The position numbers and the translations under genes were made by a program. DNA of 64,000 nt, taken from the NCBI RefSeq assembly GCF_015751045.1, contig NZ_BNJW01000005.1, positions 1-64,000 on the forward strand. Direction: 5' to 3'. The notes beneath the pieces were generated by a model that searched no databases, was not told the origin of the DNA, and saw nothing but the letters and a program-made list of their open reading frames with translations. Every line of letters starts with the position of its first letter. Within the stretch, counting starts at the first letter, position 1. Positions 45,509-54,284 of the stretch are shown in pieces. This DNA is from Enterococcus lactis. GTDB lineage: Bacteria; Bacillota; Bacilli; Lactobacillales; Enterococcaceae.

Positions 45509-46810
45509 TTAATCCCCCATATTGAACGCATTTGTCTTTTTGAACACTAGCAAAGATACGCAGATAACGATGATGGAGATAATCAACGTAATGGCTGAAG
45601 CCATAGAATACTGTGGAGAAGTTCCAGTCGTAAGTTTATAAATCCATGAAATCAGGATATCTGTAGAACCAGCTCCTCCACCCACGCTTCCGGGCCCTCC
45701 ATTGTTAAATAGGTAGATCATAGAAAAATTATTGAAATTCCCAGTATATTGGGTAATAAACGTTGGTGCCGCAACTAGAAATACAGCTGGCAGTGTGATA
45801 TTTGAGAAACGTTGCCAAGCATTTGCTCCATCGATTTTTGCTGCTTCATACAAATCTTCAGAAATCGACTGTAAAATCCCTGTAACCATTACATAGATAT
45901 AGGGAAATCCTAACCATCCTTGAACTAAGATGATTGCCACTTTAGTCCAGTTCGGGTCCGTTTTCCAAGAGATTGCACTGATATCTACAAATGGAAGCTG
46001 GTTTATGAAAGGAATAACTTGAGTATTGATGGCACCTACGCTATCGTTGAATATATTCGAAAAACTCATGATAGTAATAAACGCTGGGACCGCCCACGGT
46101 AATAAGAAAATGATACCGAAAATACGTTTAAATTTAATAAATTTTTGGTGAGCAACAACCGCTGTGAGAATACCAAGGGTGATTTGTAAAGTTGTTGCAC
46201 ATAACGTCCAGATTACGGTCCATGAAAAGACTGCAAAAAAAGTATTGCGATATGAACTCAAGAAGAAGATGCTAAAAAAGTTTTTAGCCCCTACCCAATC
46301 AATCAAACTGGCTGGTGGAATATGATTAAAGTCATAATTGGTAAATGCAGTAAATAATGTGACTAAGACTGGGAAAATGATGGTAAAAATCATGAGAAGA
46401 TACGCGGGAAGTGTCAATAGATAAGGAAAACCTTCATCACCTATATTATGTATGACTTCCTTCATCGTTCGATTGATTTTTTTCCCTTCTTTACGCATCC
46501 TTGCTACTCGATAGGCGTCTAGAAGATTCAAAGCGTAAAAAATCAAGAAAATGATTGTAATGATGAATTGCAAAGTGCCTTCAATCAAAATAAATAATGA
46601 ATGATCTTCCATTGGTATACTTCCCAAAGTAACCAATCCTATCAATGCATGAAATCCGCCCAAGAACATCTGACCAATGAATAGGACGAATATTGCGAAA
46701 AAAACGATACCTTTAAAAGTTTGGCCATTTACAAACTGCCCCATACCCGGAATAAGTGAACAAAGCGTGATTTTTTTTTCGTTGATCTGGCTTGTTTTAT
46801 CTTGCTGCAT
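45509..46810 (-). CDS. malF: Maltodextrin ABC transporter permease MalF
   Basis: 433 residues with eight predicted helices, including the N-terminal extension typical of MalF (CSLIPGMGQFVNGQTFKG). EAA loop: YEAAKIDGANAWQRFSNITLPA. The start at 46810 follows AGAGGGGG; the reading frame open upstream has no ribosome site. It is separated from malE by about 150 bp holding hairpins. Confidence 0.9.
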   Translation of the reverse strand: MQQDKTSQINEKKITLCSLIPGMGQFVNGQTFKGIVFFAIFVLFIGQMFLGGFHALIGLVTLGSIPMEDHSLFILIEGTLQFIITIIFLIFYALNLLDAYRVARMRKEGKKINRTMKEVIHNIGDEGFPYLLTLPAYLLMIFTIIFPVLVTLFTAFTNYDFNHIPPASLIDWVGAKNFFSIFFLSSYRNTFFAVFSWTVIWTLCATTLQITLGILTAVVAHQKFIKFKRIFGIIFLLPWAVPAFITIMSFSNIFNDSVGAINTQVIPFINQLPFVDISAISWKTDPNWTKVAIILVQGWLGFPYIYVMVTGILQSISEDLYEAAKIDGANAWQRFSNITLPAVFLVAAPTFITQYTGNFNNFSMIYLFNNGGPGSVGGGAGSTDILISWIYKLTTGTSPQYSMASAITLIISIIVICVSLLVFKKTNAFNMGD

Positions 46811-46859
46811 CTGAATGCCCCCTCTAAACTTGCTAAACCGCAAACTACTTTTAAGATAA

Positions 46860-46942
46860 TGGCAACAAGAACAAGATAATTTTCCATCTCGCTCTTGCCA
46901 CCTCTATCTGAAGCACCTGTTCCATTTTTTTATAAAAATGGA
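46860..46942 (-). promoter_or_regulatory. Hairpins between malE and malF
   Basis: Two stem-loops: GGCAACAAGAACAAGAT/ATCTCGCTCTTGCC (46861-46899, imperfect) and TCCATTTTT/AAAAATGGA (46921-46942). They could protect the malE message or partly terminate, giving more binding protein than permease, as commonly seen in such operons. Confidence 0.55.
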
Positions 46943-46957
46943 CGGTTATCATTTTAA

Positions 46958-48217
46958 TCAGTATTTTTGTTCTATGGCTTCACTGATTGTTTTCACTGCT
47001 TCATCTGCGGATTCTTTTGGTGTTTTTGAACCTGATGCTGCATCGAACATCAAGTTTTCTGCACCTGTCCAAACTTCACCCATTTCTGGGATGTTTGGCA
47101 TTGCTTGAGCTGTTTCATATTGTTCGATCACAGCTGTTGTTAATTCATCGTTTTTAGCCTTGGCTGTTTCCCGAGCTTGTTGATTTGCAGGGATTTCATT
47201 TACCATTTCAAAGAATTTCTCTTGATTCTCCTGATTCGTTACATAATCGAGCCATTTTTGAGAGAGATCTTTATTTTTAGCATAATTGCTGACTACCCAT
47301 CCTTTTCCTCCGCCAAATGGTTGATAAGGCTGTCCATTGTTTAGAGTAGGAATTTTTGCAACACCATAATTGATATTGTTTTCTTTGTATGTTTGCGCTT
47401 GCCATGGGCCGTCAATAATTGCTGCAGTTTTGTTGGACATGAATTGCTGGCTGGCGAAGTCTCCTGCACTTTTTATGTCTTGCATTCCCTTAGGCCAAAC
47501 ATTTTGGAACCAATCTGTTGCATAAGAAATTCCTTCTACAGCACCTGCATTATTCAAACCGATATCAGAAGGATCTGTACCATCATCACCGAATACATAG
47601 CCACCGTAACCTGCAATCAAACCATAGGAATAATAAAAGTCAGTCCATTTAGCTAAAAATCCTGTATTTTTTCCTGCTTCTGACTCAAAAGCAAAACGAC
47701 TGTCTTTGGATAGATTTTCCAAATCTTTAAACGTCGCTGGTGCTGTATCGACTAAATCTTTGTTATAGTACAAAACAAGGGTCTCGATTACTGCAGGTTC
47801 TCCATAGATTTTTCCATCATAAGTCACTTGGGCTTTGTCTGTTTCATCGTAAGCTGATTCATTTCCCAGTTTTACTTCCGCCAGATGTCCTTGCTGTCCT
47901 AACGCACCGATCCGGTCATATGCTGCCATCATAACGTCAGGTCCCTTTCCAGCAGGCCCATCTAACGCTAATGATTCTAACTGATCGAACATGTCCTTTT
48001 CTACCAGCTTGATCTTCACATCGTTTTCTTTTTCGAATGTATCTTTTATTTCGTTTATATAATCTTTATATCCAGAATCAACGGAGACTGTTAACGTTTT
48101 CCCTTCTTCCGCTTCCCCTTCTGCTGAAGAATTACCATTGCCACAAGCCGCTAATCCGCCTAAGATTCCTAAAGAGACTAACCCTAAACCTAACTTTTTC
48201 GCGCTTCTTTTTTTCAT
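46958..48217 (-). CDS. malE: Maltodextrin-binding lipoprotein MalE/MdxE
   Basis: 419 residues. The start at 48217 is the ATG 8 bases after AGGAGG; the earlier in-frame ATG at 48241 precedes that site. The signal peptide ends in LAAC (lipobox). The mature part is an SBP_bac_1 domain with KLVEKDMFDQLESLALDGPAGKGPDVMM, GWVVSNYAKNKDLSQKWLDYV and EMGEVW near the end, as in MdxE/MalX. It captures linear maltodextrins outside the membrane and feeds MalFG. Confidence 0.9.
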   Translation of the reverse strand: MKKRSAKKLGLGLVSLGILGGLAACGNGNSSAEGEAEEGKTLTVSVDSGYKDYINEIKDTFEKENDVKIKLVEKDMFDQLESLALDGPAGKGPDVMMAAYDRIGALGQQGHLAEVKLGNESAYDETDKAQVTYDGKIYGEPAVIETLVLYYNKDLVDTAPATFKDLENLSKDSRFAFESEAGKNTGFLAKWTDFYYSYGLIAGYGGYVFGDDGTDPSDIGLNNAGAVEGISYATDWFQNVWPKGMQDIKSAGDFASQQFMSNKTAAIIDGPWQAQTYKENNINYGVAKIPTLNNGQPYQPFGGGKGWVVSNYAKNKDLSQKWLDYVTNQENQEKFFEMVNEIPANQQARETAKAKNDELTTAVIEQYETAQAMPNIPEMGEVWTGAENLMFDAASGSKTPKESADEAVKTISEAIEQKY

Positions 48218-48282
48218 CTTCATTTCCTCCTGTGTATTCAACGTGCTGTTACACCACTATTATAATGGGCACAAATCTTTAT

Positions 48283-48315
48283 TTGCAAACGCTTTCTTTC
48301 TGTTACCGGTAACAG
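48283..48315. promoter_or_regulatory. cre site and MalR-type operator of the malE promoter
   Basis: CTGTTACCGGTAACAG (48300-48315) is a perfect 16-bp palindrome. TTGCAAACGCTTTC (48283-48296) fits the CcpA cre consensus and overlaps a -35 (TTGCAA, minus strand) placed 18 bp from TATAAT. The operator lies upstream of the -35. Confidence 0.82.
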
Positions 48316-48318
48316 TTT

Positions 48319-50085
48319 TCAACACATAATCAAAAATCCGTATTGCTGTATCTCTGCTTTCCCATCTTCTAATAACTGACAATTTTGACTAAGAATAACC
48401 TCATTTTCCTGTTCTACTATCCAAGGTTCTGCTGACTGATTGAAGTAAATATGGATAATCTGCCCCTCTAGTTCACGTACAAAATAGAGCTTATCTTCAC
48501 GATCATTTACTATTAACCATTGGGTAGCCCCTTCAGAAAGAATCTTAGACAACTGTTTCCTAAGAGAAACGAGTTCTTTTATAAAACCAAACAGTTCTAG
48601 ATCTTGTTTTTCTTTTTCCCAGACCATACATTTTCGACAATCCGGGTCTTCTCCACCAGTCATCCCTACTTCTGTCCCATAATAGATACATGGAGATCCT
48701 TTTTGAAGAAACATAAAAGTCATCACAGATTTCATCAATTCCTTGTTCCCATTACAAAGAGTTAAGATCCTTGCAGTATCATGAGAATCTAATAAGTTAA
48801 ATGTCCCTTCGTTCACCTGATCTCTGTAAAGCATTTGCTGATGATTCATTCCACTGACCATTTGCGAAGCTGTAATTTTCTTTTTTGCAAAATAATCTTT
48901 AATTGAATCTGTAAATGCGTAATTCATTACTGCGTGGAATTCATCCCCTTGCAGCCAGGCCTGTGAGGAATGCCAGATCTCTCCCAGGATATAGATATCA
49001 GGTTTGATGACTGTAACTTCTTCTCTAAATTTTTTCCAAAAATGATGATCCACTTCATTAGCAACATCTAGTCGCCATCCATCAATATCGAATTCTTTTA
49101 TCCAATAGGTGGCAATATCTAATAAATATTTTTGAACCTCTGGATTTGCTGTATTTAGTTTGGGCATGAATGGAGTAAAAGCAAAAGTATCATATGGGAT
49201 ATTTTCAGCAGTTTCTGGCACATCAGTCATCTGATAGGAATCTACTGGGAAAAAGCGGATATGGAACCAGTCTTTATAGATTGATTTTTCTCCGTTTTCG
49301 AGTACATCTTGCCATTGGGGCGAATGGATTCCCATATGATTGAATACAGCATCAAACATGATACGTATCCCTCTTTTATGTGCTTCATCAATTAAATTTT
49401 TTAAAAGTTTTTTATCTCCAAACGCGGGATCGACTTCATAATAGTCGATCGTGTCGTACTTGTGATTGGATGTAGCTTTAAATATGGGACAAAAGTATAT
49501 TCCGTTGATACCCAGGTCTGTCAAATAATCCAGATGATCCATCACACCTTGTAAATCCCCGCCAAAGAAATCTTCACGATCTGGATCTTTGCTTCCCCAA
49601 GCCAAAGTATGATCGGGATCATTTGCTTTATCCCCATTTGCAAATCTTTCAGGAAAAATTTGATACCATACTGTTTCTTTCACCCATTCTGGTACAACGA
49701 AGCGATCAATTTGATGGAAATAAGGCATTCGAAAATAAAAATTTGGTTCAACAATCACATTTTTTCGATAAGGAAAAACACCTTGATCACCATAGAAACA
49801 ATCCGTGCTGTCTTCTCCAATAACATGGAACGCATATTGTAATCGTCTTGTTTCACTTGTCAATTCAACTTCCCAATAATCATGAACATTTGTACTTAAA
49901 CACTTTTTAATTGGTCGTTCTTTTTGATACCATTTTTCAGTTGTTATGGTATACGGATCTCCGCTTAACACATATACTTTTTTGATATCATTCTTCCGAG
50001 TACGAAGCCGGATACGGAATTTTGTATTCGTATATAGAAATGCATATTCACTTTCCGGTCGATGATAAATTGCAGCTGTGTCCAT
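48319..50085 (-). CDS. Neopullulanase / cyclomaltodextrinase (GH13_20)
   Basis: 588 residues. An N-terminal CBM34-like domain (1-120) precedes the catalytic barrel: MFDAVFNHMG, the nucleophile GWRLDVANEVDHHFW, acid/base ILGEIWH and LLDSHDTAR. The N-terminal domain and VWYQIFPERFANGD identify the GH13_20 group, which hydrolyses cyclodextrins, pullulan and maltodextrins in the cytoplasm. It is upstream of the malE operon with its own promoter, and its stop lies next to the malE operator. AGGAGG precedes the ATG. Confidence 0.88.
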   Translation of the reverse strand: MDTAAIYHRPESEYAFLYTNTKFRIRLRTRKNDIKKVYVLSGDPYTITTEKWYQKERPIKKCLSTNVHDYWEVELTSETRRLQYAFHVIGEDSTDCFYGDQGVFPYRKNVIVEPNFYFRMPYFHQIDRFVVPEWVKETVWYQIFPERFANGDKANDPDHTLAWGSKDPDREDFFGGDLQGVMDHLDYLTDLGINGIYFCPIFKATSNHKYDTIDYYEVDPAFGDKKLLKNLIDEAHKRGIRIMFDAVFNHMGIHSPQWQDVLENGEKSIYKDWFHIRFFPVDSYQMTDVPETAENIPYDTFAFTPFMPKLNTANPEVQKYLLDIATYWIKEFDIDGWRLDVANEVDHHFWKKFREEVTVIKPDIYILGEIWHSSQAWLQGDEFHAVMNYAFTDSIKDYFAKKKITASQMVSGMNHQQMLYRDQVNEGTFNLLDSHDTARILTLCNGNKELMKSVMTFMFLQKGSPCIYYGTEVGMTGGEDPDCRKCMVWEKEKQDLELFGFIKELVSLRKQLSKILSEGATQWLIVNDREDKLYFVRELEGQIIHIYFNQSAEPWIVEQENEVILSQNCQLLEDGKAEIQQYGFLIMC

Positions 50086-50492
50086 TGATTTCCTCCTTGC
50101 GATTTAATATTACGTCCTCACTATAAGTGATAGAGATAGAAAAGACAACGTTTTCAAAAATGTTATCGGTAACAGTTTTTTTGGCACTTTTCTATTACTT
50201 TTTAAGCGAATTCAACAGATAGATTCAAAAACTTTTAAAAGTTTTTGAATCTATTTTCTACCTATTTCGAGTTCTATAATTATCTTAGTTTATCTGTTTC
50301 TCTGCTCTCTATATTCGATCTTCCTAATCGAAAAAGTTTTTTAAGAGTTTTTGTTTGATCGAGTGATTTCAGATAAGATGAGTTTCCTAAATTAGCCAAG
50401 CCTAATTTTTTTATTAAACGAAGTTAACTTATAGTGAAAAATAAGTTATAATAAGATAAGAATACTATTAATCAACTAAAGGAAGTGGATAA
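50086..50492. promoter_or_regulatory. Divergent spacer with MalR operator, cre and a 36-bp palindrome
   Basis: TGTTATCGGTAACA (50161-50174) is the third MalR-type site, one base short of a perfect palindrome. AGACAACGTTTTCA (50143-50156) is a near-consensus cre on the minus strand. Separately, 50219-50254 is a perfect 36-bp palindrome with 18-bp arms around AAAACTTTTAAAAGTTTT; its function is unknown. The remainder to 50492 is AT-rich and holds the promoter of the yitT-like gene. Confidence 0.7.
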
Positions 50493-51341
50493 ATGAAAGA
50501 AACAAGACAATATATATGGACATATGCCAAAATTATTTTTGCCCTCTTTATATTAGGAGTCGCTATAAATATGTTTTTAGGGCCTCATCATATCGCTGCT
50601 GGTGGTGTCAGCGGACTAGGAATATTACTGGAAGCTGCTTTCGGTTTTGACCGTGCTATAGTCATTTTAGTATTGAATATCGCTATGTTAGTGCTAGCTC
50701 TTCTGTTTTTAGGTAAAAAACCTTTTTTCAAAGTGCTTTTTGGAAGCTTAGTTTTTCCTTTGATCATCGCGGTAGTACCAGAGATGATGATTACTTCAGA
50801 TCGGTTGTTATCTGTCATTTTTGGAAGTGCGATTTTTGCTTTAGGAGTGGCCATCTTATATAAAAATAACTCTTCCAGTGGTGGCACGACGATCCCTCCC
50901 CTCATTTTTAAAAAATATTTCCACTTGAACACTTCGATCGGCCTGTTTCTTACAGATGCTTTCGTCGTTTCTCTCAATCTGTTTGTTTTTGGAATAGAAG
51001 AATTTCTTTACGCTATCTTATCTATTGCAATCACTTCAATCGTCATGACCTATATCGAAACAGGGATCAATCGGAAGAAATCCGTCATGGTTATGAGCGA
51101 ACATTCTTTGGAAGACATTCGCCTTCGCTTAAGTGCTGAAATCGGACGCGGGCTTACCTTGCTGGAGGCAAAAGGCGGCTATAACCGAAAGTCAAAAGAA
51201 GTGTTATTGATCGTTGTGACCGATCATGAATTCTCTCGAATGAAACCTCTGATAGAAGAAATTGATCCAAGCGCCTTTGTCATTGTCAACAGCGTAGCAG
51301 AAGTAATGGGACGCGGATTTACTTATCATCCAATCGAATGA
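50493..51341 (+). CDS. YitT family membrane protein (DUF161 + DUF2179)
   Basis: 282 residues: five or six transmembrane helices (about 10-190) of the YitT type (NMFLGPHHIAAGGVSGLGILLE; NNSSSGGTTIPPLI) and a C-terminal cytoplasmic DUF2179 domain (about 200-280; GRGLTLLEAKGGYNRKSKEVLLIVV). Start follows AAGGAAG. Transport role unknown. Confidence 0.87.
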   Translation: MKETRQYIWTYAKIIFALFILGVAINMFLGPHHIAAGGVSGLGILLEAAFGFDRAIVILVLNIAMLVLALLFLGKKPFFKVLFGSLVFPLIIAVVPEMMITSDRLLSVIFGSAIFALGVAILYKNNSSSGGTTIPPLIFKKYFHLNTSIGLFLTDAFVVSLNLFVFGIEEFLYAILSIAITSIVMTYIETGINRKKSVMVMSEHSLEDIRLRLSAEIGRGLTLLEAKGGYNRKSKEVLLIVVTDHEFSRMKPLIEEIDPSAFVIVNSVAEVMGRGFTYHPIE

Positions 51342-51444
51342 GTTGGTAAGTAATCAACCCTATTATTTTGAATGCGTTTTCTTTAACTGGTATAATAATA
51401 GAAGAAATAAGTAAATGTTCGATTGAAAAAGAGAGGAGAATTTT

Positions 51445-51879
51445 ATGCATAAAGGAACAGAAATCGATTTTGTATTAAATGATAGTTTGAAAGCTCTAAA
51501 ACTTTATCAAACGATCTTTGATGAAATAGAACTGATTGAGGCAACAGAGTATCCTAGAGGCAATAATGAAGTCATTTTTTCCTTGTATGGCACGCGGTTC
51601 CATATGCTGGATGACAATCCGCCCATTGGTCTGACTGCCCCTACTGCTGAACATCCAAATACGATCTGGTTCAATATCATCGTCTCTGACATTAAGGACA
51701 CACATAATAAAGCATTACGAAATGGCTGTGTAGAGATCCAAGAAATGACAGAAATGATGGACTTTGGTGTGACCAATTCGATGTTCAGGGATCCTTTTGG
51801 TTATTTATGGATGCTTCATCAGGTTCATCGTGAAGTAAGTTTTGAAGAAAGAAAACAACTTTTTGAAAAATATATGTAA
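51445..51879 (+). CDS. VOC superfamily (PhnB/glyoxalase-like) protein
   Basis: 144 residues with a paired beta-alpha-beta-beta-beta fold: LNDSLKALKLYQTIF at the start and FGVTNSMFRDPFGYLWMLHQVHR at the end. Members bind a metal or small thiol compound, and include fosfomycin-type and glyoxalase-like enzymes. The substrate is not visible. Start follows GAGAGGAG. Confidence 0.8.
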   Translation: MHKGTEIDFVLNDSLKALKLYQTIFDEIELIEATEYPRGNNEVIFSLYGTRFHMLDDNPPIGLTAPTAEHPNTIWFNIIVSDIKDTHNKALRNGCVEIQEMTEMMDFGVTNSMFRDPFGYLWMLHQVHREVSFEERKQLFEKYM

Positions 51880-51998
51880 AGTTTATGATGGGATTAGTTC
51901 TTGTCACTGATATTTTTTTGTAAATATTCTTATTAGAGGAAGCAAGTTTGTTCCATGTGCTTTCTCTTTTTTCTTGAATAATCAATTTCTTTGCTTTT

Positions 51999-52028
51999 TA
52001 TAATTAAATTGTGTACAATCTAATTGCA
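51999..52028. promoter_or_regulatory. OhrR-type operator in the ohr promoter
   Basis: Overlapping inverted repeats built of AATTAAATTGT and GTACAATCTAATTG, matching the form of the B. subtilis OhrR operator (TACAATT-AAATTGTA units). It lies 28 bp upstream of the ohr start codon. Confidence 0.75.
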
Positions 52029-52055
52029 TCAAATATAATAAAAGGTGGTAATCTT

Positions 52056-52466
52056 ATGAAAAAAATGTATTCTACAAAAATGATCAACACAGGCGGACGT
52101 TCTGGAGAAGTCCATAATCCTGATCACACATTCGAATTAAATATTGCAGCTCCTGGTAAACGTGTTGAAAACGCAACAAATCCTGAACAATTGTTTGCAG
52201 CTGGTTTCAGTGCCTGTTTCAACAGTGCATTGGAGTTGATTAAACAACAAAAAAATATTTCTGGCGCTTCTACTGTCAGCGCACAAGTTTCTCTTTATTC
52301 CGAAAGTGAAATGAGCTTTGTCTTAGGCGTAGAGATTGAAGGATCTATCGAAGGCCTTTCTCTAGAAGAAACCCAAGAATTATTAGAAGCTGCACATAAA
52401 GTGTGCCCTTATTCAAAAGCGACAGCTGGAAATATCGAAGTTACTCTGAAAGCTGTTAGTGAATAG
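52056..52466 (+). CDS. ohr: Organic hydroperoxide resistance protein Ohr
   Basis: 136 residues of the Ohr/OsmC fold. The two redox cysteines are in FSACFNSALEL (about 49) and KVCPYSKA (about 120). The start at 52056 follows AAAGGTGG. It is a thiol-dependent peroxidase reducing organic and fatty-acid hydroperoxides. It is followed 56 bp later by ohrR, and the operator upstream fits OhrR control. Confidence 0.9.
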   Translation: MKKMYSTKMINTGGRSGEVHNPDHTFELNIAAPGKRVENATNPEQLFAAGFSACFNSALELIKQQKNISGASTVSAQVSLYSESEMSFVLGVEIEGSIEGLSLEETQELLEAAHKVCPYSKATAGNIEVTLKAVSE

Positions 52467-52522
52467 ACTTTTTTGTGTAAATCCGCTATGATACACTATA
52501 GTGAAACAGCGGAGGTGGAAAA

Positions 52523-52963
52523 ATGGAAGATCTATATTTAGCTAATCAAGTATGTTTTCCTTTATATGCCGCCTCTAAGGAGATCATCAGGCACTACACT
52601 CCCCTTCTCAAACCGCTGGATCTTACCTATACCCAGTATCTTGTGATGCTAGTTTTATGGGAAAAGAAAAAGACTACAGTGAAAGAGCTAGGAAATGATT
52701 TGTGTCTGGATTCTGGTACGCTAACCCCCTTACTGAAGAAGTTAGCAGAAAAAAATTATATCAAGCGTCAGCGTGAAACGGATGACGAAAGAATCGTAAA
52801 TGTTACGCTCACTTCTCAAGGAGTTGCGTTGCAAAAACAAGCAGAAGGTATTCCACAAAAGATCAAGTCTTATCTTCCGCTTGAACAGGAAGAATTGGAT
52901 ACACTGCAACATCTGACCCGAAAAATGATAGATAATTTTCATCAAGACCAGAAAAAGGGCTGA
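52523..52963 (+). CDS. ohrR: MarR-family organic peroxide sensor OhrR
   Basis: 146 residues. The reactive Cys is in the N-terminal ANQVCFPLYA (Cys 11), the hallmark of OhrR, and the winged helix contains SGTLTPLLKKLAEKNYIKRQR and DERIVNVTLT. Cys oxidation releases it from the ohr operator. Start follows GGAGGTGG. A short spacer with TATCATA/ACTATAG pattern separates it from ohr and may be a second promoter. Confidence 0.9.
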   Translation: MEDLYLANQVCFPLYAASKEIIRHYTPLLKPLDLTYTQYLVMLVLWEKKKTTVKELGNDLCLDSGTLTPLLKKLAEKNYIKRQRETDDERIVNVTLTSQGVALQKQAEGIPQKIKSYLPLEQEELDTLQHLTRKMIDNFHQDQKKG

Positions 52964-53112
52964 AACTGCTAGATGAACGATTTTATGAGGAAAACCAACT
53001 CATAAGATAACGTCATTTAGCGGTTTTTCTTTTTGCTCTTTCCCTTTCTTATTTTCGTATTCCATCATATAATGAATAACGTGTTTATTTTTGTTATTTG
53101 GAGGTTGTCAAA

Positions 53113-54150
53113 TTGTCCGTTTATCAGCGTTTTTTGGCGAATGAAAAAATACGCCGCCTCACTGTTTTATTATCTGTCATTTTTGTACTTTTCTTAGTAA
53201 GAAGTATGATTACAACCATTTTACTCACATTTATCTTTACTTACTTGATGATCCACCTTGTTCAAATCATTCAGCGATTTGTCCGAATCCCTACAGGTAT
53301 TTTAGCCATCATGATTTATACATTGATCGTTTATCTTATCTATCTGGCATTCACAAAGTATATCCCGATGCTTATTCATCAAACATTCGATATGATCCAA
53401 TCTGTTATTGATTTTTACGAGCATCAACCAAAAGATGCAGATCCAGTTTTACAGTACATCCACAATTATATCGAGCGGAACGATTTCTTTGAACAGCTTC
53501 AAAATGGCGCGTCAATTGCGCTTGGCTATTTACAAGATATAGGAAAACTGGCAGTGGCGTTCGCTATGTCGTTCATCTTAAGTTTCTTTTTTATGATTGA
53601 AAAGCAAAAAACGATTTTTTTCTCACGGTTATTTCTAAAAAGTGAGTTTTCTTGGTTCTTTCAAGATCTATATTATTTCGCCGATAAGTTTGTCAATACA
53701 TTTGGTTTAGTATTAGAAGCTCAATTTATTATTGCTCTTTTAAACACCCTGCTCACAACTATTGCCTTGGCCGCATTTGGCTTTCACCAACTGCTGAGCT
53801 TAGCAATTATGATATTCATTCTAAGTCTGATCCCAGTAGCAGGCGTTATTATTTCTTGTATTCCTCTATCTTTCATTGCTTATTCACAAGGAGGAATCAG
53901 AGATGTTGTTTACATCCTGATGACGATTTTGGTTGTACATCTGATCGAATCTTATGTACTGAACCCAAAATTAATGTCTAGCAAAACAGACTTGCCGATT
54001 TTTTATACATTCGTGGTCTTGCTTGTTAGTGAACGATTCTTTGGCGTTTGGGGATTGATTGTCGGCATTCCGATCTTCACCTTCTTTTTAGATGTGCTGA
54101 AAGTGAAAAAGATTCCGAATCATTCACCAAGAGAAACAGATCTCCTTTAA
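53113..54150 (+). CDS. AI-2E/PerM family membrane transporter
   Basis: 345 residues with about eight transmembrane helices in the UPF0118 pattern, including FHQLLSLAIMIFILSLIPVAGVIISCIPL near the end. The TTG start at 53113 follows GGAGG by 8 bases; the upstream in-frame codon at 53098 lies ahead of that site. Family members include AI-2 exporters and Na+/H+ antiporters; which applies here is not visible. A strong terminator follows. Confidence 0.82.
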   Translation: MSVYQRFLANEKIRRLTVLLSVIFVLFLVRSMITTILLTFIFTYLMIHLVQIIQRFVRIPTGILAIMIYTLIVYLIYLAFTKYIPMLIHQTFDMIQSVIDFYEHQPKDADPVLQYIHNYIERNDFFEQLQNGASIALGYLQDIGKLAVAFAMSFILSFFFMIEKQKTIFFSRLFLKSEFSWFFQDLYYFADKFVNTFGLVLEAQFIIALLNTLLTTIALAAFGFHQLLSLAIMIFILSLIPVAGVIISCIPLSFIAYSQGGIRDVVYILMTILVVHLIESYVLNPKLMSSKTDLPIFYTFVVLLVSERFFGVWGLIVGIPIFTFFLDVLKVKKIPNHSPRETDLL

Positions 54151-54180
54151 ATTAAAAATGAAGAAAGATAAAAATTAGAA

Positions 54181-54222
54181 CGACCCTAAATATCAGATTT
54201 AGAATCTGCTATTCAGGGTCGT
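54181..54222. terminator. Bidirectional terminator between permease and LPxTG gene
   Basis: CGACCCTAAATATCAGATT pairs with AATCTGCTATTCAGGGTCG (two mismatches), followed by TTTTATT. Confidence 0.85.
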
Positions 54223-54284
54223 TTTATTAATATTACTTTTTCGTTTGTAAAAATGTGTTCTCCGACATTCTTCAAATGTCAGTG

